A program made the position numbers and the translations under genes. 41,412 bases of DNA from a virus. The DNA lies in the IMG/VR virus record IMGVR_UViG_3300046011_007859, positions 1-41,412 of that record; one strand, 5' to 3'. Below are positions 28,527-36,481 of the stretch, in pieces (position 1 is the stretch's first letter; every line of letters begins with the position of its first letter). The notes under the pieces are model-generated. The model saw nothing but the letters and a program-made list of their open reading frames with translations, did not search any database and was not told the origin of the DNA.

Positions 28527-29037
28527 ACTACCATCTAATCCATTTCAACATGAGATTCTAGAACTGGCCTGTTCACAAAGAACCAAGGCCAAGAAAATTG
28601 AGGTTCTCCAAAAGTATCAAAATGATGCCCTAGTGGCCCTTTTTATCTGGAATTATGATGATTCTGTAATTACTGTTCTCCCTCAAGGAGACGTGCCTTA
28701 TTCAAGCAATCCAGATATTGCCCCTGGAAATGATTCTCTTTCTGAGGCAATTAAAAAGCAAATTGATGATAAAATGGTTGATGCCGTTGGAGGAAACCTA
28801 AAAACGACTCTCAGAAATGAATACAATAAGTTTCATTTCTTTATTAAAGGCGGTGATGATACTCTGAGTTCTATTCGACGCGAAACTATTTTTATTCAGA
28901 TGCTAGAGGGGCTTCATCCAAAAGAGGCCGAGATTATGTGCCTCGTAAAGGACAAAAAACTGACCGATAGGTATAAATTACCATTCGATCTTATTCAAGA
29001 GGCCTATCCTTTCATCCGATGGGGTGGGAGGTCATGA
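28480..29037 (+). CDS. Conserved cyanophage protein (DUF6433-like)
   Basis: 185 residues from ATG 28480. Contains FLEGLHPKEA-like FIQMLEGLHPKEAEIMCLVK and LTDRYKLPFDLIQEAYPFI, which I associate with a conserved T4-like protein, named DUF6433 from memory. Function unknown. Overlaps the membrane-protein gene by 47 bases. Confidence 0.65.
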   Translation: MTQTATAKKPKTTQVELPSNPFQHEILELACSQRTKAKKIEVLQKYQNDALVALFIWNYDDSVITVLPQGDVPYSSNPDIAPGNDSLSEAIKKQIDDKMVDAVGGNLKTTLRNEYNKFHFFIKGGDDTLSSIRRETIFIQMLEGLHPKEAEIMCLVKDKKLTDRYKLPFDLIQEAYPFIRWGGRS

Positions 29038-29342
29038 TGTGGTCAGAAGAGGAAATGCTAACATTACCCAAAAGGTATAATTGTCAACTTCTTTTTGCCA
29101 ATGCCACAATGGCCCAGGCCAAGGATAGAAGCCTTCCTAAGGATGCTTATCTTGTTTTTTATGAAAATGAACAGGGCTCGGTTGTGATGGACGTTTGTAG
29201 ATGCAGCAAACGGGCCAGTTTATTTGATCTTTATTATGACAAATTCCGGAACGTAAAAGACATTCGTTTTGGTTATGGTAACGTGAACCCTAAACTCTGG
29301 GGAGAACAGGATAAAAAAGAAAAGAAAAGGAGGAATTCTTAA
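29034..29342 (+). CDS. Hypothetical protein
   Basis: 102 residues from ATG 29034 (ATGA overlap with upstream stop). Contains MAQAKDRSLPKDAYLVFYEN and a C.CSKRAS motif, Lys-rich end. Unknown function; conserved-looking gene in the pre-speD run. Confidence 0.6.
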   Translation: MMWSEEEMLTLPKRYNCQLLFANATMAQAKDRSLPKDAYLVFYENEQGSVVMDVCRCSKRASLFDLYYDKFRNVKDIRFGYGNVNPKLWGEQDKKEKKRRNS

Positions 29343-29540
29343 ATGTCCGCTGGTTTTGGTGAGGGTAATAAACTCAAACTATCAATAAATAAACAAGAAA
29401 TTAACAACATTATCAAAAAGTATAAAAAGGCAAAGAAAATTATGAAATCAAATCTTTATCAGGTTCAGGTTATGGATGAAACCGAGACTTATATTTCGGG
29501 TCTGATCCAAGAGGCCGAGGCGGATCCTCCCGTAGACTGA
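29343..29540 (+). CDS. Small hypothetical protein
   Basis: 65 residues with a strong RBS (AAGGAGGA). Basic helical N-terminal half (KYKKAKKIMKSN), acidic C-terminus. Stop overlaps speD start by one base. Unknown. Confidence 0.6.
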   Translation: MSAGFGEGNKLKLSINKQEINNIIKKYKKAKKIMKSNLYQVQVMDETETYISGLIQEAEADPPVD

Positions 29541-29866
29541 TGGGTAGCCACTACATTTTAAACCTGTATGGGTGTAAGTTTGAACTTCTAGACGACCTAG
29601 AGTTTCTTTTAAACCTACTTATTGATTCGGCCCTTCTTTGCGAAGCCACTATCTTACAAAAATCTTATCATAAATTTGAACCACAAGGAGTTACAATTAT
29701 TTTGCTACTAGCCGAGTCTCATATTTCAATCCATACTGTCCCCGAAAAGGGAGAGGCCTATGCAGATGTTTTTACATGTAGTGAGGTTGATCCGGTTGTT
29801 GGGTGTCATAAAATAATCCAAGAACTGAATCCAGAAAGTTATAATTTGGAGTTTATTGCACGATGA
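29540..29866 (+). CDS. speD: S-adenosylmethionine decarboxylase proenzyme
   Basis: 108 residues. AESHISIHTVPEKGEAYADVF contains the self-cleavage Ser60 that becomes the pyruvoyl group, His65 and Cys80, spaced as Ser63/His68/Cys83 in the Thermotoga enzyme. It makes decarboxylated AdoMet for polyamine synthesis. Cyanophages are known to carry speD. Overlaps the next gene by 4 bases. Confidence 0.93.
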   Translation: MGSHYILNLYGCKFELLDDLEFLLNLLIDSALLCEATILQKSYHKFEPQGVTIILLLAESHISIHTVPEKGEAYADVFTCSEVDPVVGCHKIIQELNPESYNLEFIAR

Positions 29867-30087
29867 AGAATGAACGAATAAAATTGATCATAAAAAACAT
29901 TGAACTTCTTCTTGAGCAACTAAAATTAGAGACGGTTGATGAAGGAGTTATGCCTACTAAAAATGAAAATGTTATTGATATCCGGGATCTTATAACCAAA
30001 GATGATTATGAGGATCCAGAGTATTATGAAGAGCCCGAGTTTAATTTACCAAATGTTTCTGTAAGATGGAGGAACGATGATGTTTGA
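29863..30087 (+). CDS. Acidic small hypothetical protein
   Basis: 74 residues; N-terminal helix (NIELLLEQLKLE), acidic middle (DDYEDPEYYEEPEF), C-terminal SVRWRNDD. Overlaps speD (ATGA) and the next ORF. Unknown. Confidence 0.55.
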   Translation: MKNERIKLIIKNIELLLEQLKLETVDEGVMPTKNENVIDIRDLITKDDYEDPEYYEEPEFNLPNVSVRWRNDDV

Positions 30088-30241
30088 TTTGACTGATTTT
30101 GAAAAAGGTCTGGGTAATTTTTCAGACCGAGTGGAGATTATTGTTGGGTTAGAAATGGGTGATAAGCTCACTTCTGATGAGGCTTATAAGATGATTAAAG
30201 AAGAGTTTAAAAAACTTAAAAAACTACGTAAGGAAAATTGA
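30077..30241 (+). CDS. Short hypothetical protein before thyX
   Basis: 54 residues from ATG 30077 with GGAGG 5-10 bases upstream. Helical, basic C-terminus (KKLKKLRKEN). Stop TGA is 2 bases before thyX ATG. Unknown. Confidence 0.55.
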   Translation: MMFDLTDFEKGLGNFSDRVEIIVGLEMGDKLTSDEAYKMIKEEFKKLKKLRKEN

Positions 30242-30243
30242 TT

Positions 30244-31950
30244 ATGCGACCAGTAAAAGCAGCCGATCTTCTTGAATTAGATAAACGTTTACAGACAGTG
30301 GTTCTTCAGTGTTATCCTATTCCTGAGCAGGTTATATACCAGGCAGCAAGAAATGATTATTCTGAAACACCTATTCATGAACAAAAAATTCCTTCTCCGG
30401 CAAAGTGCGGGGAATGGGTTGTAGAAACTCTTTTGGCTAATGAACGCCATCATTGGGGCTGCGCCGAGCATCCACAGATTACATTTTCTGTTTCTGGATA
30501 TGTTCATAGCGTAATGGTGCAGGCCAGAACTCATCGAGTCGGAGTTACTTTTGACTGCTTAGCAGGAGAAAGTTTAATTACCGTGAATAAAAGAAAAAAA
30601 GTAAAGACTACAACTATTTCTCAGTTGTATGAAATGTATACTAAAGGAGAAGAACTTCCTTTAGTCCGAAGTCTTAATGAAGATAGGGGTTATTTTGAAT
30701 ATTCAAAGATTGGAAAAGTATTTAAAAACACGGAAAAAGATCTATATCTAGTTACCTTAGATGATGGAAAGCAACTAAAGTGCTCAATGGACCACCGAAT
30801 TTTCACTGAAAGTGGATGGCGGCGCCTTAAAGAACTTAGTGTAGGCGATAAGGTATCCTGTAATGGCGTATCTTTGGCCTTAATTGGTGAAGCCAGGGAA
30901 AAGTATACTAATCCAGTTTGGTTGGCGTCAGAATTAAAAACTAAGACGCCAATGCAAATATCTGAGGAACTAGGAGTCTCTTATGAGGTTATTAAAAAAT
31001 ATGCTTATAAATTTGGGTTAACCTGGGAAATTAGGAAGGACCATAATACTGGTAAAAAACTGGATACCTCTCATTTTACCGAAGAGCAAAGAAAATTGCG
31101 AAAAGAAAATGCAATTAAAAATATTTCTAAGGCTCATGAAAAAATAGAAGAATGTGGTCATCCTGGTAGAAAACATCCGGATAATACAGAAGTCAGAGTT
31201 TATAATTGGCAAAAATATAACAAAGAAAATATTCTGGATCATCATGGAAGGATCTGCTCTAATTGCGGGGCAACAACTAAACTTCATTGTCATCATAAAA
31301 CACCTGTTAAAGAAGACATCAATCAAGCGTATAACATTGATAATTATGAGATCCTGTGCTCTAGTTGTCACGCTAAAGAACATAAGGCATTAAGAACACA
31401 CTTTGTTTCAATTTCTTCAATTGAGTTTTTGCGGACTGATATTACTTATGATATTGAGGTTGATGGAAAATATCATAATTTTGTTTGCGACGGAGTTGTG
31501 GTACACAATTGTCAATCTCAACGCTATACGGGTAAACGAGTATTAAAGGTTGTCAACGACGAACTTCCAGTTGAAGACGTTTTTTATATTCGTCCTCCAG
31601 GGTATTATACAAATCGTCAAGGTAAAAAATATGATTGGACCCTCGCTGACTATAATGATGAATTAGATTTCATTTATGAGGGGTGTAAGAGATACGCAGC
31701 AAAGTATGAAAAGGGGATGTGTGAGGAACACATCAGAGATTATCTCCCACAAGCTATTCGTCAAAACTTTGTAGTATCATTTAACCTCAGGTCTGTTCTA
31801 CATTTTATGGATCTTAGGGCAAAGATGGACGCCCAACTAGAAATTCAGGCCCTCTGCGCCCAGATGGCACCTCTTCTTGAAAAATGGGCTCCTAATGTCT
31901 GGAAGTATTATGAAGAAAAACGCCTACATAAAGGTAAACTAGCCCCATAA
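30244..31950 (+). CDS. thyX: Flavin-dependent thymidylate synthase interrupted by an in-frame intein
   Basis: 568 residues; about 250 remain after removing the 318-residue intein (30556-31509). Exteins: MRPVKAADLLELD to RTHRVGVTFD, then CQSQRYTGKRVLK to the end. The join restores the ThyX signature (RxHRxxxxxx..SxRY). ThyX makes dTMP from dUMP with folate and FAD, complementing the deaminase. Splicing would be required for activity because the intein lies inside the active-site motif. Start ATG 30244. Confidence 0.92.
   Translation: MRPVKAADLLELDKRLQTVVLQCYPIPEQVIYQAARNDYSETPIHEQKIPSPAKCGEWVVETLLANERHHWGCAEHPQITFSVSGYVHSVMVQARTHRVGVTFDCLAGESLITVNKRKKVKTTTISQLYEMYTKGEELPLVRSLNEDRGYFEYSKIGKVFKNTEKDLYLVTLDDGKQLKCSMDHRIFTESGWRRLKELSVGDKVSCNGVSLALIGEAREKYTNPVWLASELKTKTPMQISEELGVSYEVIKKYAYKFGLTWEIRKDHNTGKKLDTSHFTEEQRKLRKENAIKNISKAHEKIEECGHPGRKHPDNTEVRVYNWQKYNKENILDHHGRICSNCGATTKLHCHHKTPVKEDINQAYNIDNYEILCSSCHAKEHKALRTHFVSISSIEFLRTDITYDIEVDGKYHNFVCDGVVVHNCQSQRYTGKRVLKVVNDELPVEDVFYIRPPGYYTNRQGKKYDWTLADYNDELDFIYEGCKRYAAKYEKGMCEEHIRDYLPQAIRQNFVVSFNLRSVLHFMDLRAKMDAQLEIQALCAQMAPLLEKWAPNVWKYYEEKRLHKGKLAP
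30556..31509 (+). mobile_element. ThyX intein with HNH homing endonuclease
   Basis: In-frame insertion of 954 nt. N-terminal splicing block begins CLAGESLITV (Cys1); block B LKCSMDHRIF has the conserved His; C-terminal block DITYDIEVDGKYHNFVC ends VVHN with Cys+1 of the extein. Internal part: helix-turn-helix-like stretch (MQISEELGVSYEVIKKY) and an HNH/zinc domain CSNCGATTKLHCHHK..CSSCHAKEH. All residues for splicing are present, so it looks active. Confidence 0.92.
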
Positions 31951-31955
31951 AACTT

Positions 31956-32120
31956 ATGAAATCCTATTGTATAAAAGACCATGAGACTGGTCATGTTTTC
32001 AAGATTCTTCTAACCGAAGAAGAACTTTTAGAATTTCTGGCCGATAATCCAGAAATGGATGAATGCGTTGATTGTGTCGAATGTGAAGACGCGAGTAGTA
32101 TAACCTTGGAGGATTATTGA
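31956..32120 (+). CDS. Short acidic hypothetical protein
   Basis: 54 residues, acidic, with a cluster of four cysteines in C-VDC-VEC spacing near the C-terminus (CVDCVEC), possibly metal binding. Overlaps the next ATG (TGATG). Unknown. Confidence 0.6.
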   Translation: MKSYCIKDHETGHVFKILLTEEELLEFLADNPEMDECVDCVECEDASSITLEDY

Positions 32121-32374
32121 TGCCTTTATATCCAGTAATAAACAAAAACACAGGTGAAACAAAAGAACTCAGCATGACTATTTCTGAGTGGGAAAAATGG
32201 AAAGAAGAAAACTTTAAGGACGGGTGGGATCGGGACTGGAGTGAAGGCTGCGCATCTGTGGCTGAATCAGGATTTTGGCAAGATAAACTGTCTAAGTCCC
32301 ATCCTAGTTGGAATGATGTACTTAAAAAAGCAAAGAAATCAGGCGGCATGAACGCAAGAATGGAAACTTTATGA
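32120..32374 (+). CDS. FmdB-like small cyanophage protein (without zinc cysteines)
   Basis: 84 residues from ATG 32120. MPLYPVINKNTGETKELSM and ISEWEKWKEENF follow the layout of FmdB-like proteins that sit near phoH in cyanophages, ending W.DVLKKAKK. The zinc-binding cysteines of true FmdB are lacking. Function unknown. Confidence 0.6.
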   Translation: MPLYPVINKNTGETKELSMTISEWEKWKEENFKDGWDRDWSEGCASVAESGFWQDKLSKSHPSWNDVLKKAKKSGGMNARMETL

Positions 32375-33144
32375 CAAGATCACGCGCTCACCGTAAATCC
32401 AGGCAACAAGCAAACATCCCGCTAAACAAGAAAAAAGAACAATCTCCATTAATAACTCTTGATCATCTAGTCGAACTGCAACCATTGACGAAAAATCAAG
32501 AGAGACTTTTTGATTTTTATGATGAAGGTAAAAACATCGTGGCTCATGGATACCCTGGTACTGGTAAGAGTCTTTGTCTTCTTTACAAGGCCCTAGAAGA
32601 AGTCCTGGATCCATCAACTCCTTATAAAAAGGTAATTGTCGTAAGATCAACTGTTGCAACCCGCGACATTGGATTTCTCCCTGGATCAATTTCTGAAAAA
32701 ATTGCGGAATTTGAAGTACCTTATAAGTACATGATTAAAAATCTTTTTGATTTTAATTCTGATGAAAAGTATGAGATGCTTTATGGGAACCTAAAGGCCC
32801 AGAAGAGTTTTTACTTTATGCCGACGAGTTTTATTCGTGGGATGACAATTGACGAGGCCGTTATAATTGTTGATGAATTTCAAAATTGTAATAATCATGA
32901 ATTAGACAGTATCATTACACGAGTCGGTCTGGATAGTAAGATACATTTCAGTGGAGACATTGCCCAGTCGGATCTTATAAAAAAATCAGAAAAAGACGGG
33001 GCCGCATTGTTCTTGAAGATTCTTGGTCAAATGGAATCTTTTGAGACGATTAATTTTGGTATTGATGATATTTGTAGGTCCTCTTTGGTTAAAGAGTACA
33101 TTGTTGCAAAACACAACCTTGGATTATTCTCAGAACCCACTTGA
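32371..33144 (+). CDS. phoH: PhoH-like ATPase
   Basis: 257 residues. Walker A GYPGTGKS (60-67), Walker B VIIVDEFQN (~164-172), and the PhoH-typical switch VRSTVATRDIGFLPG and FSGDIAQSD. PhoH-like genes are phosphate-stress-linked in cyanobacteria and very common in cyanophages; the biochemical role is uncertain (ATPase, possibly RNA-related). Stop lies in the next promoter -35. Confidence 0.92.
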   Translation: MTRSRAHRKSRQQANIPLNKKKEQSPLITLDHLVELQPLTKNQERLFDFYDEGKNIVAHGYPGTGKSLCLLYKALEEVLDPSTPYKKVIVVRSTVATRDIGFLPGSISEKIAEFEVPYKYMIKNLFDFNSDEKYEMLYGNLKAQKSFYFMPTSFIRGMTIDEAVIIVDEFQNCNNHELDSIITRVGLDSKIHFSGDIAQSDLIKKSEKDGAALFLKILGQMESFETINFGIDDICRSSLVKEYIVAKHNLGLFSEPT

Positions 33145-33169
33145 CAAATCCAGGAGACCATGCTACAAT
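33141..33169 (+). promoter_or_regulatory. Strong sigma70-type promoter
   Basis: -35 TTGACA (33141-33146), 17-bp spacer, extended -10 TGC-TACAAT (33161-33169). No AACTG box. Drives the nuclease-33-59 unit; leader is short (about 20 nt). Confidence 0.85.
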
Positions 33170-33194
33170 TACACCATGATCAGAGCCAGATAAA

Positions 33195-33863
33195 ATGTTT
33201 ATACACAAGCCGATAGAAGTTCCAAAGTTAGAGCGATTCCACATAGACGGAAAACGTTTTTATAAAAAAGTAGATTCTGATGAATTAAAGAACTACATTT
33301 CTATTACCACGGTTACTTCTCATTATACTAAAGAAAAGTTTGCTCTATGGAGGCAACGAGTTGGAGAGGAAGAGGCCAATAGGATCACCAAGGCCGCAAC
33401 GACAAGAGGAACCCAGATGCACTCTCTTGTTGAACATTACCTGGCAAACGAGCCCTTACCAAAAGCGGCTCCTCTACCTAGAACCTTATTTGAAATTATC
33501 AGGCCAGAAGTAGACAAAATCAACAACATTATTGGTGTTGAGATTCCTCTTTATTCTGATTATTTCGGTGTCGCCGGTACCGCAGACACTATCGGTGAAT
33601 ACAACGGCCAAATGAGTATAATTGACTACAAAACTTCTGCAAAAGTCAAACCAAGAGAGTTTGTCGAGAATTATTTTGTACAGGCCGCTGCATATTCCGC
33701 GATGTTATTTCAGATGACGGGTATAAAGGCTAAAAAATTAGTTATTATAATGGCATGTGAAAGTGGTGAAGTCGAAACGTACATAGAGACCGACATTATG
33801 AAATACCTAAAACTCCTACAAAAATACATTAAAAAGTTCAAGGACGACCATGAAAACCTTTAA
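33195..33863 (+). CDS. PD-(D/E)XK exonuclease (Cas4/RecB/MGME1-like)
   Basis: 222 residues. Nuclease core: RGTQMHSLVEHYL (~72-84), GTADTIGEYNGQMSIIDYKT with catalytic Asp and D-Y-K (~130-150), QAAAYSAMLFQMTG (motif III). Single-strand exonuclease of the Cas4/RecB type, consistent with replication or recombination. Followed by late-transcription and replication genes. Confidence 0.85.
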   Translation: MFIHKPIEVPKLERFHIDGKRFYKKVDSDELKNYISITTVTSHYTKEKFALWRQRVGEEEANRITKAATTRGTQMHSLVEHYLANEPLPKAAPLPRTLFEIIRPEVDKINNIIGVEIPLYSDYFGVAGTADTIGEYNGQMSIIDYKTSAKVKPREFVENYFVQAAAYSAMLFQMTGIKAKKLVIIMACESGEVETYIETDIMKYLKLLQKYIKKFKDDHENL

Positions 33864-34122
33864 TTATAAACAAGAACTACAAAAAGAACTAGAAAAGAAG
33901 TTCCACTCGCCAGAAAAGTTTTCACAAGAAATCGAGAACCTAATCATAAAAAACCCAGAATATAACTACATCACCGCAATTGTTGAATACTGTGATGCTA
34001 ATGATATTGATGTGGAACTAGTCCCAAAATTAATCACTAAGCCACTAAAAGAAAAACTCAAGTGGAACGCGACCGAACTTAACTTTTTAAAGAAAACATC
34101 CCTAGGAAAACTCCCTATCTAA
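33850..34122 (+). CDS. 33: Late transcription coactivator gp33
   Basis: 90 residues, overlapping the nuclease by 14 bases. IENLIIKNPEYNYITAIVEY, DVELVPKLITKPLKEKLKW matches the cyanophage gp33 pattern (T4 gp33 links RNA polymerase and sliding clamp for late transcription with gp55). T4 order 33-59-32 supports it. Next gene overlaps by one base. Confidence 0.85.
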   Translation: MKTFNYKQELQKELEKKFHSPEKFSQEIENLIIKNPEYNYITAIVEYCDANDIDVELVPKLITKPLKEKLKWNATELNFLKKTSLGKLPI

Positions 34123-34703
34123 TGTCCCCCTTTGAAGTTTATGAAATGTATCTGGCCATAAAGATGCATTTCACCCAACCGTCTTATGATTACTTTAAGT
34201 ATTCTGGTAAGGTCAAATCAAACATCGAATCATTCAACAAAAGAAAGGACAGATACTTCTTTGAAAAACTCTCAAGAAAAAAGGCCAGAAAAGACGTTTT
34301 GAATTATTTTGTTTCAAACTTTATAGAATCCTCTGATCCGTCTAAAATGTGGGTCGGGGAAATGAAAATATCTGGTGAGGATAATTACTTAAAATGGAAA
34401 GGACGGGTTCATTCTTTTACTTATTTGTTTGAGTCTGATTTAAACACCCTAACGGAAGATTGTCATCTTTATGAGGCGATTATTTCAAAATCGGGTCATC
34501 CAAAAATTATAAAGTCCTATCTGGCCGGGAGAATCTGTTTAGAATCAGTTGTTGTTATGGATGACCTGACGAAGTTTATGAGTAAGTTGCCTGGGTCTTC
34601 TGATCCTGTTTTGGAGATTATTCGTTCCAGGGTTAGTAAGTACAGACCATTTTTCGTTTATGATAAAGACTCTGTTGTTCGTGTAATTAGGAGTAAAATG
34701 TGA
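34122..34703 (+). CDS. 59: Helicase loader gp59
   Basis: 193 residues. YEMYLAIKMHF.. then FNKRKDRYFFEKLSRKKARK corresponds to T4 gp59 (KRRDKYFFQKLSEKYK). gp59 loads the gp41 helicase on gp32-coated DNA. Follows gp33 as in T4. In T4 gene 32 follows; here 2.6 kb of LRV genes intervene. Confidence 0.88.
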   Translation: MSPFEVYEMYLAIKMHFTQPSYDYFKYSGKVKSNIESFNKRKDRYFFEKLSRKKARKDVLNYFVSNFIESSDPSKMWVGEMKISGEDNYLKWKGRVHSFTYLFESDLNTLTEDCHLYEAIISKSGHPKIIKSYLAGRICLESVVVMDDLTKFMSKLPGSSDPVLEIIRSRVSKYRPFFVYDKDSVVRVIRSKM

Positions 34704-35116
34704 TGGATTATGAGACGAAAGCGAAATTAGCGAGGAGTGAAGATACCCCTGTCGAAGTTTTAGAAGAATTGGCGACTGATGAAAATTCTGGTGTTCGCTC
34801 CTGGGTTGCAGAAAACCCAAACACACCACCAGAAACTCTAAAACTTCTGGCGACTGATGAAGATTCTTATGTTCGCTACTGCGTTGCACAAAACCCAAAC
34901 ACTCCAACTAAAACCCTAGAACTCCTGGCGACTGATGAAAATTCTTATGTTCGCTACTGTGTTGCAAGAAACCCAAATACACCATTAGAAACCCTAAAAC
35001 TCCTGGCGACTGATGAAAATTCTTATGTTCGCTACTGGGTTGCACAAAACCCGAACCGAACCGAACTTATCGAACGACTGGTTCTTATGACCAATTATAA
35101 ACAGGAGGTGGGCTGA
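34703..35116 (+). CDS. LRV-repeat protein, tandem copy 1
   Basis: 137 residues from ATG 34703 (TGATG overlap with 59). MDYETKAKLARSEDTPVEVL leader, about four LATDExSYVRYxVAxNPNTP units, cap NPNRTELIERLVLMTNYKQE. HEAT-like solenoid expected. Overlaps the next copy by one base. Partner unknown. Confidence 0.85.
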   Translation: MDYETKAKLARSEDTPVEVLEELATDENSGVRSWVAENPNTPPETLKLLATDEDSYVRYCVAQNPNTPTKTLELLATDENSYVRYCVARNPNTPLETLKLLATDENSYVRYWVAQNPNRTELIERLVLMTNYKQEVG

Positions 35117-35529
35117 TGGATTATGAGACAAAACTAAAATTAGCGAGAAGTGATGATACCACTATTAAAATTTTAGAAGAATTGGCGACTGATGAAGATT
35201 GGGAGATTCGTGACTATGTTGCAGAAAACCCAAGCACCCCAACAAAAACTCTACAACTCCTGGCGAGCGATGAAGATTATGTTGTCCGCTACTGTGTTGC
35301 ACAAAACCCAAATACACCACAAGAAACGTTAAAACTTTTAGCGACCGATGAATATTGTAGTGTTCGCTCTAGGGTTGCCGAAAATCCAAGCACTCCATTA
35401 GAAACTCTTCAGCAACTAGCGATTGATGAAGATTCCTGGGTTCGCCATCGTGTCTCACAAAACTCGAACAGAACGGAACTTATAGAGAGGCTGGTTTTTA
35501 TGACTAATTATAAACAAGAGGTGGGCTGA
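35116..35529 (+). CDS. LRV-repeat protein, tandem copy 2
   Basis: 137 residues. MDYETKLKLARSDDTTIKIL leader, about four units with more divergent repeats (DYVVRYCVAQNPNTP, CSVRSRVAENPSTP), same cap with a trailing YKQEVG. Begins on the overlapping ATG. Confidence 0.85.
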   Translation: MDYETKLKLARSDDTTIKILEELATDEDWEIRDYVAENPSTPTKTLQLLASDEDYVVRYCVAQNPNTPQETLKLLATDEYCSVRSRVAENPSTPLETLQQLAIDEDSWVRHRVSQNSNRTELIERLVFMTNYKQEVG

Positions 35530-35864
35530 TGAATTTTCAAACAAAACTAGAATTGGCAAGAAGTGTTGACACTCCTGTTGAGGTTTTAGAAGAGTTGGCG
35601 GCTGATAAAGATTGGGAGATTCGTGGCGGGGTTGCTCATAACCTAAATACACCAATAAAAATCCTACAACTCCTGGCGACTGATGAAGATTTTTATGTTC
35701 GCGCTCGTGTTGCACAAAATCCAAACATACCATTAGAAATCCTACAACAATTAGCCACCGATGAAGGTCATTATGTTCGCTACTGGGTTGCAGAAAACCC
35801 AAACCGAACCGAACTTATCGAGAGACTGGTTTTTATGACTGATTATAAACAAGAAGTGGGCTGA
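35529..35864 (+). CDS. LRV-repeat protein, tandem copy 3
   Basis: 111 residues, the shortest copy, with about three units (DWEIRGGVAHNLNTP, DFYVRARVAQNPNIP, GHYVRYWVAENPNRT). Looks like a unit-loss version of the same gene; leader and cap intact. Confidence 0.85.
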   Translation: MNFQTKLELARSVDTPVEVLEELAADKDWEIRGGVAHNLNTPIKILQLLATDEDFYVRARVAQNPNIPLEILQQLATDEGHYVRYWVAENPNRTELIERLVFMTDYKQEVG

Positions 35865-36481
35865 TGGATTATGATTTATACGAATTACTAGAGAATATTG
35901 AAGATACTGTTTCAGATGATCATGAATTAAAATTGGAACTAGTAGAAAGTGAGGACACGTCATCGGAAGTTTTAGAAGATTTGGCGACTGATAAATCTGA
36001 TTATATTCGCAAGTGTATTGCAAAACATCCAAACACTCCAGCGAAAATACTAGAACAATTAGCGACTGGTGAAGATTATGCTGTTCTCGCTAGTGTTGCA
36101 GAAAACCCAAACACCCCACCAGAAACTCTAAAAATTCTTGCAACTGATGAAGATTATTATGTTCGCTGCCGGGTTGCACTAAACCCAAACACCTCACAAG
36201 AAATTCTTCAACAATTTGCGACTGATGAGGATTCTAATTTTCGCGCCCGTGCCGCACACCACCCAAACACGCCACAAGAAACTCTAAAAATTCTAGCGAC
36301 TGATGGATTTTGGATTGTTCGTTCTTATGTTGCAGGAAATCCAAACACAGCACTAGAAATTCTTAAACAATTAGCGACTGATGAAAATTATAGTGTTCGC
36401 CATTGGGTGGCACAAAACCCAAACAGAACCGAACTTATTGAGCGGTTGGTTTTTATGACTAATTATAAACAAGAACAATGA
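35864..36481 (+). CDS. LRV-repeat protein, tandem copy 4
   Basis: 205 residues with a longer acidic leader (MDYDLYELLENIEDT) and about seven units. Cap NPNRTELIERLVFMTNYKQE retained. Overlaps the next copy by 4 bases (ATGA). Confidence 0.85.
   Translation: MDYDLYELLENIEDTVSDDHELKLELVESEDTSSEVLEDLATDKSDYIRKCIAKHPNTPAKILEQLATGEDYAVLASVAENPNTPPETLKILATDEDYYVRCRVALNPNTSQEILQQFATDEDSNFRARAAHHPNTPQETLKILATDGFWIVRSYVAGNPNTALEILKQLATDENYSVRHWVAQNPNRTELIERLVFMTNYKQEQ

Noticed and set aside
31018-31393. ORFs in other frames within the intein
   Set aside because: Shadows of the thyX intein frame, which is continuous and carries all motifs.
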